Assembly: GCA_027475525.1 (NCBI GenBank)
Contig: JAMWFC010000113.1
Coordinates: forward strand, 930,001 to 994,000
Reading direction: 5' to 3'
Origin: Macrolepiota albuminosa
Taxonomy: Eukaryota > Basidiomycota > Agaricomycetes > Agaricales > Agaricaceae
Length of the DNA stretch: 64,000 nucleotides
The notes under the pieces were generated by a model that was given only the letters and a program-made list of their open reading frames with translations, searched no databases and had not been told where the DNA came from. A program made the position numbers and the translations under genes. Positions 1 through 15,722 of this stretch are shown here, piece after piece; within the stretch, counting starts at the first letter, position 1, and every line of letters begins with the position of its first letter.

Positions 1-1537
<1,537 letters not shown>

Positions 1538-1830
1538 ATTGTAGTCTTCGCGAGAAAGTTGAGGGAATGAATACAGCTACCCATATGCTGGAAATGATTA
1601 TATTTCCCAAAAATGAAGGAAGTCACATACATCTTCAGAGTACAAGTTATCAGGTTCATGAAACATATTCAAAAGAGGTATTTCAGAAGCTTGCACGCTC
1701 GTTGAATGGTCTTCATTGTGGTAGTAACTGGCAAGGACGGATATGGCTAAACGATCCCACGGCCATTACTCAGTAATTGATCAATTGGGATTCATAGTAT
1801 GTAATAATTTGAATAACTCCGTCCTTGACC
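1538..1830. promoter_or_regulatory. Shared divergent promoter region of the RecQ and GPN2 genes
   Basis: The start codons of the helicase (1537, minus) and the GPN2 GTPase (1831, plus) are 293 bp apart and point away from each other, so both 5' UTRs and core promoters must lie here. I see no clear TATA box; the role is inferred from gene layout only. Confidence 0.5.
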
Positions 1831-3000
1831 ATGCCTTTCGGGGAGATCGTTTGTGGCTCACCTGGCAGTGGCAAGTCGACATATTGCTACGGAAAACATC
1901 AGCTTTTCACTGCTCTTGGCCGTCCGATATCAGTGGTAAATCTGGACCCAGCAAACGACGCAATACCTTATCCTTGCGCGATTGATATCTCTTCGTTAAT
2001 AACGCTTAGGGATGTGATGGAAGAGCATGGTCTTGGTCCAAATGGTGGAATGTTGTATTGTATGGAATACTTGGAAGCCAATTTTGACTGGCTTGAGGAA
2101 CGTTTGAAGGAGCTAGGCGAGGATGCTTACGTGCTTTTTGATATTCCTGGGCAAGTTGAACTTAGCACAAATCACGACAGCCTCAAAAAGATCGTTGAAA
2201 AGTTAGCGAAGCTTCGTTTCCGAGTGTGTTTTATATGTAAATTTATGCAGAGTTGTTTGCTCATGCGTTACAGCTAGCTGCGGTACATCTCTGCGATGCG
2301 CACTACATCACAGACGCGTCCAAATATGTTTCCGTCTTATTGTTATCCTTGAGGACTATGTTACAGTTGGAGCTACCCCATATCAATGTCCTTTCAAAGG
2401 TGGACCTGATATCTCAGTACGGAGATTTGGGTACTGGAAGATATTTCTCAGCTCTCATCAGCCATTCTGACCGGGTGCGACATAGACTTCAATCTCGACT
2501 TCTACACCGAAGTACAAGATTTGGCTTATCTCGAAAATTCCCTTTCGGTCTCTTTGCCCCCGCGTTTTGCCTCTCTAAACATGGCGATGATATCATTGAT
2601 TGAGGACTACGGCCTCGTTGGATTTGAGACATTGGCAGTAGAGGACAAAAGCTCAATGATCCACCTGACAAGGGTTATCGACCGTGCCACGGGTTATATT
2701 TTTGTTCCTCCCGCTGGATCACCTGCACCTCGCGGAACTGTTGACGATACCAGCGGACCTCCCGCCTCGCGATCCAATACATATGCATTGTTCGCAACCG
2801 CTGCAGGGTCTTTGAAAGGCGAGAGAAGTGACATCCGTGATGTTCAAGAGAGATGGATAGATGCGAAGGAAGAGTGGGACGCGCATGAAAAGCGACAATG
2901 GAGAAAAGAAGGAGAACTCGTTAGAGAAGAAGCTGCACGTTCACGGACGATTAGAGAGCGAAACCCTCTTTCGAGCTCCAAGGATGTAGACATGGCCTAG
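1831..3000 (+). CDS. GPN2: GPN-loop GTPase 2
   Basis: GPN-loop GTPases assist assembly and nuclear import of RNA polymerase II. Three exons, 1831-2223, 2274-2430 and 2486-3000, with 50- and 55-bp GT-AG introns, join to exactly 355 codons including the stop (354 aa). The ATG at 1831 is preferred because the P-loop lies at residues 9-17 (GSPGSGKST), as in the family. The diagnostic Gly-Pro-Asn loop is at about residues 69-71, switch-like DIPGQVEL at 104-111 and the guanine-specificity motif LSKVDL near 171-176. Exon 3 carries the family NLDFYTEV and LIEDYGLVGF segments, then a charged low-complexity tail of about 90 residues. Length is near the family norm, slightly extended at the C terminus. 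It reads divergently from the RecQ gene. Confidence 0.95.
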
Positions 3001-3148
3001 AAGTGTGAAGTAATAGATTTCCTTGTTATCAATCATTGATGAAGGTCAGTGCGCAGATACTTATCTGTTCATTTGATTTCGAAATCTCTGATTTTACAGT
3101 ACCAGAACCGAGCAACCGACAATACTGATCATGACAGACAGACTCTCA

Positions 3149-3302
3149 GAGGAGAGCAATAAAATCTATTAAGAGTAAAATTCGAGAGATAATTACTAAG
3201 TCAGAGAAGTTGACAAAATAATCCCGAGGAGAGCAATAAAATCTATTAAGAGTAAAATTCGAGAGATAATTACTAAGTCAGAGAAGTTGACAAAATAATC
3301 CC
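3149..3302. repeat. Exact 77-bp tandem duplication 1
   Basis: Copies 3149-3225 and 3226-3302 are identical and abut, then the sequence diverges. Lies in non-coding DNA. Same period as five other unrelated duplications in the window, so most likely an unmerged assembly overlap. Confidence 0.95.
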
Positions 3303-3806
3303 TGAACTTAACTCGGTATTAAGAGGTTGGACTAATTACTCTAGCATATCTACCATTCCCGACTATATCCCGTGGGTGTGGCTCACGGATGAACAGAAAT
3401 TGCAGGAGGAGGAAATCTCCCAGTGTTCATTAAGATTGGACAACACTGTCTAGAGATCTATGATGCAAAGATTTCAGTAATTTCAATTGCATTTGGAGTC
3501 AACCTTTTCTGAACCATTAGTATCAACTTTATGCTTGTAAAAGTTGCTACCCATGGGTGCCACGTGCAGTTGGCTTGTGGCGCCATAATAGTGAACGTAC
3601 AGCGTGTTTTTTTGTCCTTGAACCAATCTTACGCCACCTTTGAATCGATATAGCGGCGAATCGGATCTCGAGGTCTTGACCTCGGTCAACTTGAAGCAGT
3701 TCTCTTCTTTTGTTCTCACCACAATCTCTCTCCAAAATTTGATTCCACTTTCAGCTTTGGGTATTATTCTTACACTACATGTCCATCGCTCGACATATCA
3801 GAGCGA

Positions 3807-3960
3807 CGGATCAGCGGGAAGGGAAAACGTATGAGGTCAAAAAGTGGGTTTTCATGTTTTCAGGCTTTCGATGGTTTCCAAGGCGGATCAGCGGGAAGGG
3901 AAAACGTATGAGGTCAAAAAGTGGGTTTTCATGTTTTCAGGCTTTCGATGGTTTCCAAGG
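3807..3960. repeat. Exact 77-bp tandem duplication 2
   Basis: Copies 3807-3883 and 3884-3960 are identical. The sequence is unrelated to duplication 1; only the period is shared. Confidence 0.95.
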
Positions 3961-4158
3961 CTGAGCTCCCGGTAGGCTCCTCTGTACATACATGATGAAC
4001 ATCTTAAAACCGTTTCGCATATGAATGGCTAACGAAGCCGTCAACTGTTACTCGTTCAGAAAATCGTAGCCTGATAAATTGAGAACCTTATCGCAGTCAA
4101 TGGAAAGAACATACGATAAAAATTCAATTATTGGTTTCAACTCTGTTCCATCATGCTC

Positions 4159-5913
4159 TCACTTGCATTGATCATCAGGTATATTCCAAATTCCCCAGTA
4201 ACCATGTGCACCCTACGAGATTGTCAGGTTTTTTGGAAGTGAGTTGATGAGGCACGAAGCATCCTACCCAGTTAGGACAGGCCATAGGACGGCTGTACGT
4301 CTTTCCATTGATGTACAATGGAGTTGTCAGACAAAGGATCTCTGGGTTTTCTCCGGAGTGGATGACACCTAGTTTCGCTTCAATTCTCTACGAGGATTTG
4401 GGTTGGTCATGATCATGACGGAGAGATGGAGGTAATCATAAGTGATTTGTTGACTTACGCGGTAGCTTGATCCCGGGGCGGTACAATCCTAGAGGATGGG
4501 AGTAATGCAAGGAGGAGTAAAGATATGATTGAGGATGGATGAAGGATGCTTACCTTGATTTTGACGAACTCCCAATATGCGGCACAGACACCTTCGTTGT
4601 CAGCGACCCAGTGCCCGCGGATGCCATGTAATTCCTGAAATTCGTCAGTGTTGGATTTTGGTCACAAGGTCTCGTGATTTGTAGTTGAGCGTACTGTGTT
4701 CTCGCAGATGATGGGGTGGTCGTACGTCACCCCGTTGAGAGTGATTGGAGTAGATTTGCACGCCTCCATAGCGTCAAGAGACGGAGTAAGGTTTGCGAGT
4801 CGAGCGGTGTATTTCTTGCGGCCATTAGAAAGACAATGTTCGTCTCCATTTATATCGTCCCAATACAACCGTGCACGTTCGCGCTTGCGGTTCTCTTCGT
4901 CGACCATGCGTTGCCATTCCTCTTCGAACCTCGTGATCTTCTGACGCCATGCTTGTTCCCTGTTGCGGTAGATATCTTCCATCTCCTCTTGCCGCCGGAT
5001 AAGATCCTTCTCTTTGTTTTTGTAGTTACTCATTTTTTCAAGCCAGCACTCCTCTTCGAGCGTGTAATCGTCAATCATCTTGCGTTTCTTGGCAACTAGT
5101 TCATGTTCTGTATGGTTGTAGTTCGCGATCATCTCTTGTTTCCTGTCGATGAGGTCTTGTTCTTCCTTTTTGAATCGCTCGACCTCCTTAGCCTCTCGGG
5201 TGCGACGGGCGTCGCGGTCCTTGTACCATTTCTCTACTTCGTTTGTGTGGTTTTGTCGCTCTACTTCCCAGCGTTCACGGATGCTGTTATGCTCTGTGTC
5301 ACTTGGTTGGCCAGAATAAAATCCTAGAGAAGCAACTAAGAGTAGTAAGAGTACGGTCATCCAGATAGGGCATCTGATGTGTGAGGAGTCATCGGCTGAA
5401 GGACTGGACTACCAGTGAGGAGATGGACTAGATTGAGTAAGTAGAAGGATATGTACCTCGAAAACGAACGATGGTAATAGCGACCAGTCGATCGGGGATC
5501 ATCGGAAGGAGGCTCTTGGTCTGTTTCCGAGTATCTGCTAGCGTACTTATTTGGTCGTGGACCATCAGGAGACACTTGTGGCGAATAACTAGCAAGTCAT
5601 TGTTCACAGGAAAATCAATGCAAGGAGGAATATCTTACACCGCATGGGAAGTCGATCCGCCAAGAAGCCGTTGCCGCTCGGGATGATTATACCTGAGAAT
5701 ATGATTTATGTGTTACGAGAATGGCTTCGAGAATATTGTCTTACGGTGGCGGGGATGGACTGGGCGAACTGCGGAAGAAGTTAGCAGACAGATTATTGGT
5801 AGTAACAATAATAAGACAGGCGGTGGCGGGGATGGACTGGGCGAACTGCGGAAGAAGTTAGCAGACAGATTATTGGTAGTAACAATAATAAGACAGGCTT
5901 ACCGAGTGAGCAT
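4159..5913 (-). CDS. Single-pass membrane protein with long coiled coil and conserved Cys/Trp C-terminal region
   Basis: I do not recognise a characterised function. A nine-exon model fits with GT-AG introns: 5903-5913, 5745-5768, 5639-5692, 5457-5588, 4695-5373, 4554-4634, 4459-4488, 4268-4387, 4159-4212. Every phase matches and the total is 395 codons (394 aa). The N terminus is short, Pro/Ser-rich and cytosol-like (MLTRSPSPSPPP), followed by a hydrophobic segment around residues 75-95 (CPIWMTVLLLLLVASLGF) with no signal cleavage site evident. Next comes about 150 residues of Glu/Lys/Arg-rich heptad-like coiled coil. The C terminus has two similar modules, each with a Cys, an 'I...NG.TY..P..C' segment and a Trp-rich tail (GHWVADNEG, GYWGIWN), suggesting an internal duplication. 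A type II membrane topology is inferred. A 77-bp duplication spans intron 1 and exon 2. Confidence 0.8.
5744..5897. repeat. Exact 77-bp tandem duplication 3, inside the coiled-coil protein gene
   Basis: Copies 5744-5820 and 5821-5897 are identical. They contain the 24-bp exon 2 and part of intron 1 of the minus-strand gene, so exon 2 appears twice. Only the left copy keeps the splice donor after exon 2. Confidence 0.95.
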
Positions 5914-6501
5914 CGAGATGTAAGAGTCAGGTGAGAATAGAATGTAGCTGAAGTGGACTGTGGGAATCACGAGATGCAGTTTACTTTGGCGCTTTTAGAA
6001 GAACCTTATGCGGTGATTAGATTACGTCAATTAGACGTATAGGTCGAGATAGAAAGCTGCCTAGTATCTTCTCAATGGAGTCCCCCTGCAGCAAAGATAT
6101 CATCGCGACCTACAAAATGAAAATGGTGCAGCGTTTAGGGAGATGATGTGGTTACATCCTTGCTACGCTTTGATCCAATAGAAGTCAATAATCGATGTGC
6201 GGGTGCAGCGTTTAGGGAGATGATGTGGTTACATCCTTGCTACGCTTTGATCCAATAGAAGTCAATAATCGATGTGCGTTGAGGCTCGAGTACAGGTTGG
6301 CATGTCTATGCAGTCAGATTGTCGAGTAGAGATAGTCTCAAGCATGCTAGACAAGTAATAGATTACAGGCGCGTCAAGCTTTTAAAGCGGCAAAGAAACG
6401 CGTCCATGGATAATCACGTGATTGGTTAGGGCCGGTCAGGGTAAGCTTGACGTGTCATCCTGCAAAGGCAGCGTCAGCCCGGACATTATATTTGTACGAC
6501 C
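5914..6501. promoter_or_regulatory. Divergent promoter region of the coiled-coil gene and SEC31
   Basis: 588 bp between the start codons at 5913 (minus) and 6502 (plus). The region includes 77-bp duplication 4, so its true length is probably 511 bp. No convincing TATA element was seen. Confidence 0.5.
6125..6278. repeat. Exact 77-bp tandem duplication 4
   Basis: Copies 6125-6201 and 6202-6278 are identical, in the intergenic region upstream of SEC31. Confidence 0.95.
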
Positions 6502-9500
6502 ATGAAGCTCAAGGAAATCCACAGAACTTCTACTTTTGCGTGGTCTCCGACAGCTTCGCTTCCTTTGCTGGCCACAGGAACCGTCGCGGGCGCTCTCGAC
6601 GAGTCGTTCAGCAACGAAAGCCAGCTTGAGATCTGGGCTCCGAACTTCCTTGATAGAGACGAATACGATCTTGGCGGTGTGGGTCAGAATGGCCCAAAAG
6701 GCGTTGTTAAAGACAGCGCCAGGTATGCCGAGTATCTTGGAATCCAAAAGTCCGCGTTGACAGGTGTTTCTCTAGGTTCAATCGTCTGGCGTGGGGTGGC
6801 GATAGACAGACGCGTGGCGTAATCGCAGCGGGTTTGGAAAACGGAGAACTTGTTCTCTGGGACCCTTCAAAGATTTTAACGGGAGCAGCGTGCGTCACAG
6901 TGTCAACGGGTGATGTCAAACTCATCTCGCAATCGCAGTGCTTCGGAATCTCTTATTCTTCGGAACACGACGCATGCGGGTCCAGTACGTGCTCTTGATT
7001 TCAACCCAATACAAACATCGCTCCTTGCCTCGGGCGGTGTCAGTGGCGAGGTACGTTTTCGACCCTTCTGTGTGTAAGCGCCCTGGCTCAAGGCACGACA
7101 CTACATAACAGGTATACATCTGGGATTTGAAGGATCCTAGCAAACCATACACACCGACTCCTGGTTCAAGGAGCACGAAACTTGACGACATTACATCAGT
7201 TGCTTGGAACCAACAGGTTCAATACGTGCTCGCGGGTGCTAGTAGTACCGGATACACTGTTGTGTGGGATTTGAGAGGAAAACGTGAAGTTGTTGCCCTG
7301 GCGTATGGAGGTGGGGCTGGGACTCTTGCGGGACAAGGCGCAACTGGTAGTGGTCTGGCAGTTGGGGGACGAAGGGGCATGAGTGACATCGCGTGGCATC
7401 CCGATAACGTACGTTGACGCGTTTCTTTTACTCTTACACTGTCTTCATGTCATATCAGGCAACGAGGCTCGTAACTGCCTCTGAAGACGACTCCTCTCCT
7501 GTGATCATGGTCTGGGACCTTCGTAACGCGCGTGCTCCAGAAAAGGTACACGTCTCCAGTAAATCATGATTTTTCGAAAGCTCATTGAATTTTGCGTAGA
7601 TTCTAACAGGGCACGAAAAGGGTGTTCTATCTCTTTCTTGGTGCAAACAGGACGCCGATTTGCTTTTGTCCTGTGGTAAAGACAATCGAGCCCTCTGCTG
7701 GAATCCACAAACCTCAGAAATCATTGGCGAGGTCAGTCATATCGATTGTAATTTTAGTCGTGTGTAAAGAACTCTTTGCCCCAGCTCCCCTCTGCCGACA
7801 ACTGGGCGTTCCAGGTTGACTGGTGCCCCCGCAATCCCGATCTACTTGCCACGGCCTTCTTCGACGGCACGGTTGGCATCCATTCAATCCAGTCGACCAA
7901 CGAAGCCGTCGGGGCCAAGGATGTCCCTGTTGCTCAGAGTGCTGACATCTTTGATATCGGTGGGATTGCTCGATCAGCGGGTTCAGGTACTCTGTCTCTC
8001 AAGCAGCCTCCCAAGTGGCTCCGCCGTCCCGCCAGCAGCTCGTTTGGGTTTGGTGGCAAGCTTGTCAGTGTATCCAACCTCCCCTCCGCACAGGGGAAGA
8101 ATCAAAGCAGTGTAGTGCATATCCGTAAGATTGTAACGGAGCAGGATCTGGTCGAACGTGCTACGAAGTTACAAGCCGCTATTGAGGGAGGATCAGACAC
8201 ACTCAAGGCGTTCGCAGAGGAGAGGTCGGGAGAGGAGACGGCGCCCAAAAAGGCTGGGTGGAGGGCTTTGTTGACCCTTTTCCAGGCTGATTCGAGAGAC
8301 GAGCTCGTTACTTTACTTGGATTCTCTAAGGCGGACATTGCAGCGCGCGTTGCCGAGGCCGTCGATAATATGAAGGTGTCTTCGACGGAGCATGAGGAAA
8401 CGTTGTTGGAGGACCCGGAAGGAACACCGCACGAGCCTGTTGTGTCGTTTGCGGAGCCTGAGAGGACGGAGGAGGAGAGTGATGGTGATGAGGAGAGGGA
8501 GAAGACGCCGTCGGAGATCAGCGCGAGTGTGGACTCGGATACGACGAATGCGACAAGGCAGGTGGAGAGTGAGTCTGCAACGACGGCGCCTAGTCTGTTT
8601 GGCGACGATGGACTGGAAACACCGGTTGATAATGGAACCGACTTTTTCAGTGCGATTGCCCAGGGTCAGCTTGTGCCCCATACGAATTATGGTGTTGGCT
8701 CCTCTGTCGCGGCGACGATTGGGTCGGGACCTTCTTCGGTTGCGTCCGAGGCGTTGAAGAGCAATTCGTTTAAGATCTATCCGAATGACGAATCAGATGT
8801 TGATCGGCTTGTTACGAAGGCGCTAGTACTTGGGGACTTTGAATCCGCGGTGTCGCTCTGTCTTTCGTCCGATCGATTTGCCGACGCTATTTTGCTTGCC
8901 GTACGAGGTGGACCAGAGCTCCTACAACGTACGCAGAAGGCGTATTTCGAGCGTCGTACGACTACCCTGCCTTATTTGCGCGTCTTTCAGTCTATTGTCA
9001 CGGACGATCTTGCAGATATTGTGCAGAATGCCGATTTGCAGGAGTGGCAGGAAATCTTCGTTGTTCTGTGCACGTTTGCGAAGCAGGACGAGTTCCAGCG
9101 TCTCGCGGAGGAGTTGGGCCGTCGTTTAGAGTTCCAGTCTACCGTCGCGGCCGCTTCGGAGGATTCGGACATAAAGGAGGGTGCGAGGGAGTATAGGCAG
9201 AACGCCACTTTGACGTACCTTGCGGCCGCAAGGCTTGAGCGATTGGTTAATATCTGGGTTGATGAGTTGATGGAGGAGGAGAAGAAATTGGTTCAGGAAG
9301 AGACGGGACCTGGTGGATCGAGGTTCTCGGCGCATACGCAAGCGCTGCAGACGTTTATCGAGAAGGTCACGGTGTTCAGGTCTGCGACGGCGTATAGGGA
9401 TGCAGATCTTGTGAAGCCACTTAGTCCGAATGAGGAGGCGAAGGAATTTAAATTGGCAAGCCTGTATGACAGGTATCTGGAATATGCGGATTTGTTGACC

Positions 9501-11244
9501 ACGCAGGGTCTCGTTAAGGAGGCGGTGGTGTTCTTGCAGCTTACCCCGGAGGATTATGGGGGATCGAACGGGGTTGATTTTGTGGCGGAGCGTGGGCGGT
9601 TGCTTGCTGCCACTGGAGTGTCTGTTCCTAAACCTTCTGCGCCCATTACAGCTCCAGCCGTTGCTGCAACCAAGGCTTCTGTTCCTGTAACCAATGCATT
9701 CGGCTTCTATCCTTCGCCTGCTGCTCCTATTCCGCCCGCACCCCAAACTCAGCCTTCTTACGCACAGTATAATCCTTACGGGGGTGCAGCACCAAACTCC
9801 TTTGTTCCTGCCGCTCAACCCGTTAATCAGGGTCCTTATGCCCCGCCTGCGTCAACTTATAATTCGCCCAATATTCCCTATCAACAATCTCTTACCCAGC
9901 CGCCCCATATGAGGCAACAAATACAGCCGCAGCCACAATCCACCCCGCAGATGGTGCCCCCTCCACCTCGCGGATTGACCAGCACCCCAGGCGGTACCGT
10001 TGTACCTCCACCACCCCTTAAGCGGAACGAAAACGGTGGGTGGAATGATCCTCCGACCGTGATCAGCGCGCCTCGTGCCCCGTCCTCGATGAGTGTGAAC
10101 AAATCTGCCGCAATAACGGCTCCTTTCCCCAACCAGGCTCCAACGACTCCAGGTTTCTCTCCACTAGGATCTCCCTACAGCAGTCCTGGTCAGTCGTTCC
10201 CGCCGCCTCGGCCAGGTAGTGTACCGAACCAGGTCCCGCCTCCGCCTCCCGCAGGACAAAAGGCAAATGTACCTCCTCACCCTGGCAGACCTGCGTCGAG
10301 AACGGCGCCTGCTCCGCCTCCCCCTCAGCGCATGATGTCGCCACCTCAAGTTCCTTCGAGTATTCAACAACCTCTAGTTCCCGGTCCAGGCCCGAATGTC
10401 GTTCCTCCTGGTCAGACCCCGCCTCCAAACCCGTATGTCCGTCCTCAGGGTCTGGCGAGCCATCATCCTCAGGCCAACTTTGCCCCGCCTCCCCCGCATG
10501 GTCCAGCACCAGGACCCTATGGACCTGGACCATCGTCCCAGCCTCCGCATCAACAACCTCCGCAGCCGCAATCCCAGCCCGGACCATATGAGCCTCCACC
10601 TGGCGCGCAGAGGACTGGACCACCTCAACTTCTGCCTCAGGGTGCCGGTGTCCCCCCTCCTCCGCCCGGTGTTGCTGGAGTACCCCCTCCTTCGAGCTCG
10701 AGAAATGTACCGCGACCGCAAGCTGGGCCGCCGCCGCCAAAGTATCGTACGTATCCTTGAGTTTTTGACAAATTGTGATAGGACTGATGTTTAATTCGTT
10801 GTAGCCCCTGGTGACCGGTCGCACATCCCTGATTATGCCATGCCCGCGTATACTGTGATTTCTGAGCAGTTGAATATTTTGAGACAGAGAACGCCCGTAT
10901 GTTGTTCTGGATCTGGATTTAAACCTTGACTCATGATTCGCTTAGCCACAACAAAAACGATTGGTGGATGACCTAGAGCGCCGTATTAATCCACTGTTTG
11001 ATGCCCTCAATTGCGAAACTCTTTCCAGATCTGTTGTTGATCAGCTCGTGGTCTTGACCAGAGGTCAGCACTCGTTCTTTTCGTGATACTCTGCTTTCTG
11101 CTGATACAAATTATTGCAGCTATGGAAGCCCATGATCGTCCAGCTGCTTTGGCCATTCATGTTGATCTCCTCACGAAAGGATCTGTGACGGATGATATTG
11201 GCCTATGGATGTCGGGTGTTAAGCAGTTGATCATGCGCTTGTAA
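6502..11244 (+). CDS. SEC31: COPII outer-coat subunit Sec31
   Basis: With Sec13, Sec31 forms the outer cage of COPII vesicles leaving the ER and stimulates Sar1 GTP hydrolysis through Sec23. Ten exons fit: 6502-6722, 6776-6889, 6939-7050, 7112-7408, 7459-7545, 7600-7731, 7785-10746, 10805-10896, 10946-11063, 11120-11244; all phases agree and the sum is 1419 aa. The start [14 protein letters not shown] is the family N terminus. WD40 repeats cover about residues 1-370 ([35 protein letters not shown]). An acidic stretch and an alpha-solenoid follow ([19 protein letters not shown]). A Pro/Gln/Gly-rich disordered region spans about 940-1300, where Sec23 is expected to bind, and a helical C-terminal domain closes the protein. 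Most exons are short except the 2962-bp exon 7. Confidence 0.96.
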
Positions 11245-13662
11245 AAATATACTGTAATTGTCTGGACCTTCGTACTTTAGAAAAAAGCGGTGTTGCGTCA
11301 ATGCATAGCTGGTAAAATACATCCTCTTCTCTTTATATCCAGTGGAATCGAATTGAAGCTCTGTTTTTCACATGCGGGCTATACAGCGTTAGACTCCTTT
11401 GTTGAAAGTGACATTCTAAATTCGATGACGACGATGGTTTCTGATGGAAGGTTTAGGTTGACACTCCCAGTTTTCCTTGGTGCCAGCATCGCGCTTTGAA
11501 TCCCAATGTAGACTGTGAGGAACTTTGCATTAACACAAAGTTTCGTCCGTGAGGTACAGTTCATGATTGGTAAACTACAGGCTTATCGACCATAATCATA
11601 GTTCCTCCCTCGTATTGATCAGACGATCCAGACCGGCTATTGCAAGAGATATTTGACCTCACATATGGATTGCCGCGCTAAAAGCCCGAGTTTCCTGGAC
11701 ACGCGATTTACAAGGGTTGCCATAGAGGCGATGAAAACAATGAAAATGAAGACTAAGAAGATAATGTTGAAGAGCTTCGGCACGACGTGACCTGAAGAGC
11801 TCAGCCAGAACAGATCCAAGAGAATCTAGAGGTGGGAACACCGAGAAGCGCGATACGACGAGCCCTCGCAGTCATGCAGGATGATTGATCAATTTTTCAC
11901 TGTGTATGAGGAGTTTAGGACTAGGAGAGGGAGAGAACGGAAAACGGAATGTGCTTTGATACATTCTTGCCCTTCCCATGACATTGTTACAATGAACCAT
12001 ACTCGTGGCCCCTCTGTTTTGAGGTACAGAAAAACAGGAATTAACCAGGAACAAGGAACACGCCAAGCGGTTCTTTGATTGTATGTACTTATAACAACCA
12101 ATTCTGCGATTCAGCTTGGAGCTCACCTTCTCTATCCAATCATGCGCTGAGATGTTCCCAGTACCTACAGCTTCTCTCGATTATATTGTCCTTAGGCTTC
12201 TCTAAAGAATGATCCATATCGGCATCGACCTGATGCTTAGTGTTCTGTGTCAAATTTGTATTTCCCACAGAATGATTCCACAATCGTGAAAATGGAACAA
12301 TGATTCTGCGCTTCCAGAAGCACGTCAATTTAAATCATGGGAAGGTTGACGCAAGGAAACACATAGGTAATAAGTTTTCCTTCATGTTTTCTATCATCAG
12401 ACCTCGAACAGTGTGTGTCGCGCTGCAACCAGGCTTGAAATATCACCCCGTTCACCCAGACTGTCATCGCTTGCCGTTGTTTCTATGTTCTTCTGCGTCC
12501 TTGAGCCAAGCTTAGTCCCCGATGATTATCCGATGGAAAAAGGGTCTTCATCAAAAAACGACGCCACACCAAACTAATCCATGACGCAGTTAGTGCCCAG
12601 ACTGTTCTAACGGTTGATCCGAAAAGTTTTGAAGTGCGGGATGGGGATGATCGGCGTCGGGAGACGTCGGAAACTCGTCGGGAACCTTATATGGGAAAGC
12701 GCTCTCTAAATGACTCGGCTGTACGGGGGCCGACGGAATCCGAGTCCTCCACAAGCTCTTCTAAATTATTTTTACGGGCCGCAGCGGCTGTCCTTCCTTG
12801 GCCCCTTATCATATGGAGTGTACTGAGTGTGAAATCCGCATCTCCATTCCTGAGTTTTAGACGTGGTACCCAGACATTTTCCCCTGAGATTTGCACATGG
12901 GCAACAGGGCTTCGAGAACTTGAAGAAGCCCATTTCTTATATTATGCCAGTCGCCCTATTTGTCATTGTCCTTCAAATTGCTACACGAACTGAGCCACGC
13001 GATCACATGAAGCTCGAAGGCTGAGCATTGATTAATCTGAAATTGAAAAAGCTTTCTTTGACAGAGGCTACACCTGGACGGGAAGACTTGGGAAGAGAAG
13101 CAGCGTTAACATTCCCATCATCTTCTGATTACAAGGTTGCTGTGTATCCCAATATTAATTTTTACTTGTGACCTCAAGTCAGCTGCCCATGCAGTGTGAA
13201 GCAAAACGCGGTTCTGGAGGTCGAACCTGTTCCTGCTAGTGAAGTGGCTAGCTTCATTCGAAAGCTAAGGCTGCAGCATGACACTTGAAAAGTGCTCGTC
13301 AGGAACCAGCAAGACGAAGCTCTTCTCCAGAGCTCGCTTCTTTGACGACTTTCTTCACAATTCACAATCCTTCAGTTCTGAAGGCTCATGTAAGCATGGG
13401 AGTCTGTTGGTGTCGAGTCATTTGTGCCAATGCATGAATGTCAGGAGATCCTGTATCGAAGGTAACTCGGAGAAATAAGCAACCGTATAGAGTAATTTTG
13501 TATCCAGCGGAAGTACGGCCATCGAGCCGACGCACCTCGGCCGATCTATGTGATCGCACCCTAGATAAGGAAAAAAGTGTGATAAGCAATTGGTTTAAAA
13601 GCAAAGCCCCAAGGCCCTACACACCATCCTCAGTTTACCAAAACCACATACTTATTCTCGCC
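11245..13662. other. Long intergenic region, no supported gene
   Basis: 2.4 kb between SEC31 and GDH. Only short open frames are present on both strands. One on the minus strand (11637-11819, 60 codons) encodes a hydrophobic stretch that could be a membrane segment (FNIIFLVFIFIVFIASM), but it has no recognised family or start context and may be chance. The last few hundred bases must include the GDH promoter and 5' UTR. No tRNA or repeat was recognised. Confidence 0.5.
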
Positions 13663-15328
<1,666 letters not shown>

Positions 15329-15722
15329 ACGATTCCTATCGCTACCAAGGCCTTTCTTGGGGAAGATATCTGTTTCACTGGCACATATCTGATGATACCT
15401 TTAGACTGTCTTTTCTCATGTTGTATTAGTTATTAGTGACGAAACAATCTAAATTATTTATCTTGCATGGACATACCACTAATTGAATCATCGCCGGTCA
15501 TGACAGTCTTAGAGACTTAGTATGCGGATGGTGATTCTGACTGATGGGTTGATGAATTTGTGCAATGCCCGATGTCTTTACGGAACCAGAATCATAGGAC
15601 ATACTCTTATGAGCAAAACACGCGCAAAAGGCACACGACTAGCAGCTGCGATACAATACGACTTTTAGGTACAAAATGATGATATGGCTATGCAAGTTGA
15701 AATTCGACCACACCCATCTCAC

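Larger units (their letters stand above)
3001..4158. other. Intergenic region with two 77-bp duplications, no gene seen
   Basis: The space between the convergent 3' ends of GPN2 and the coiled-coil gene. It holds two of the exact 77-bp tandem duplications and only short unsupported open frames on both strands. No RNA gene was recognised. Confidence 0.6.

Noticed and set aside
10063..10824. 253-codon minus-strand ORF opposite the Sec31 Pro-rich region
   Set aside because: Shadow of the biased Pro/Gln codons on the other strand; the plus-strand gene has exact splice phases and family identity.
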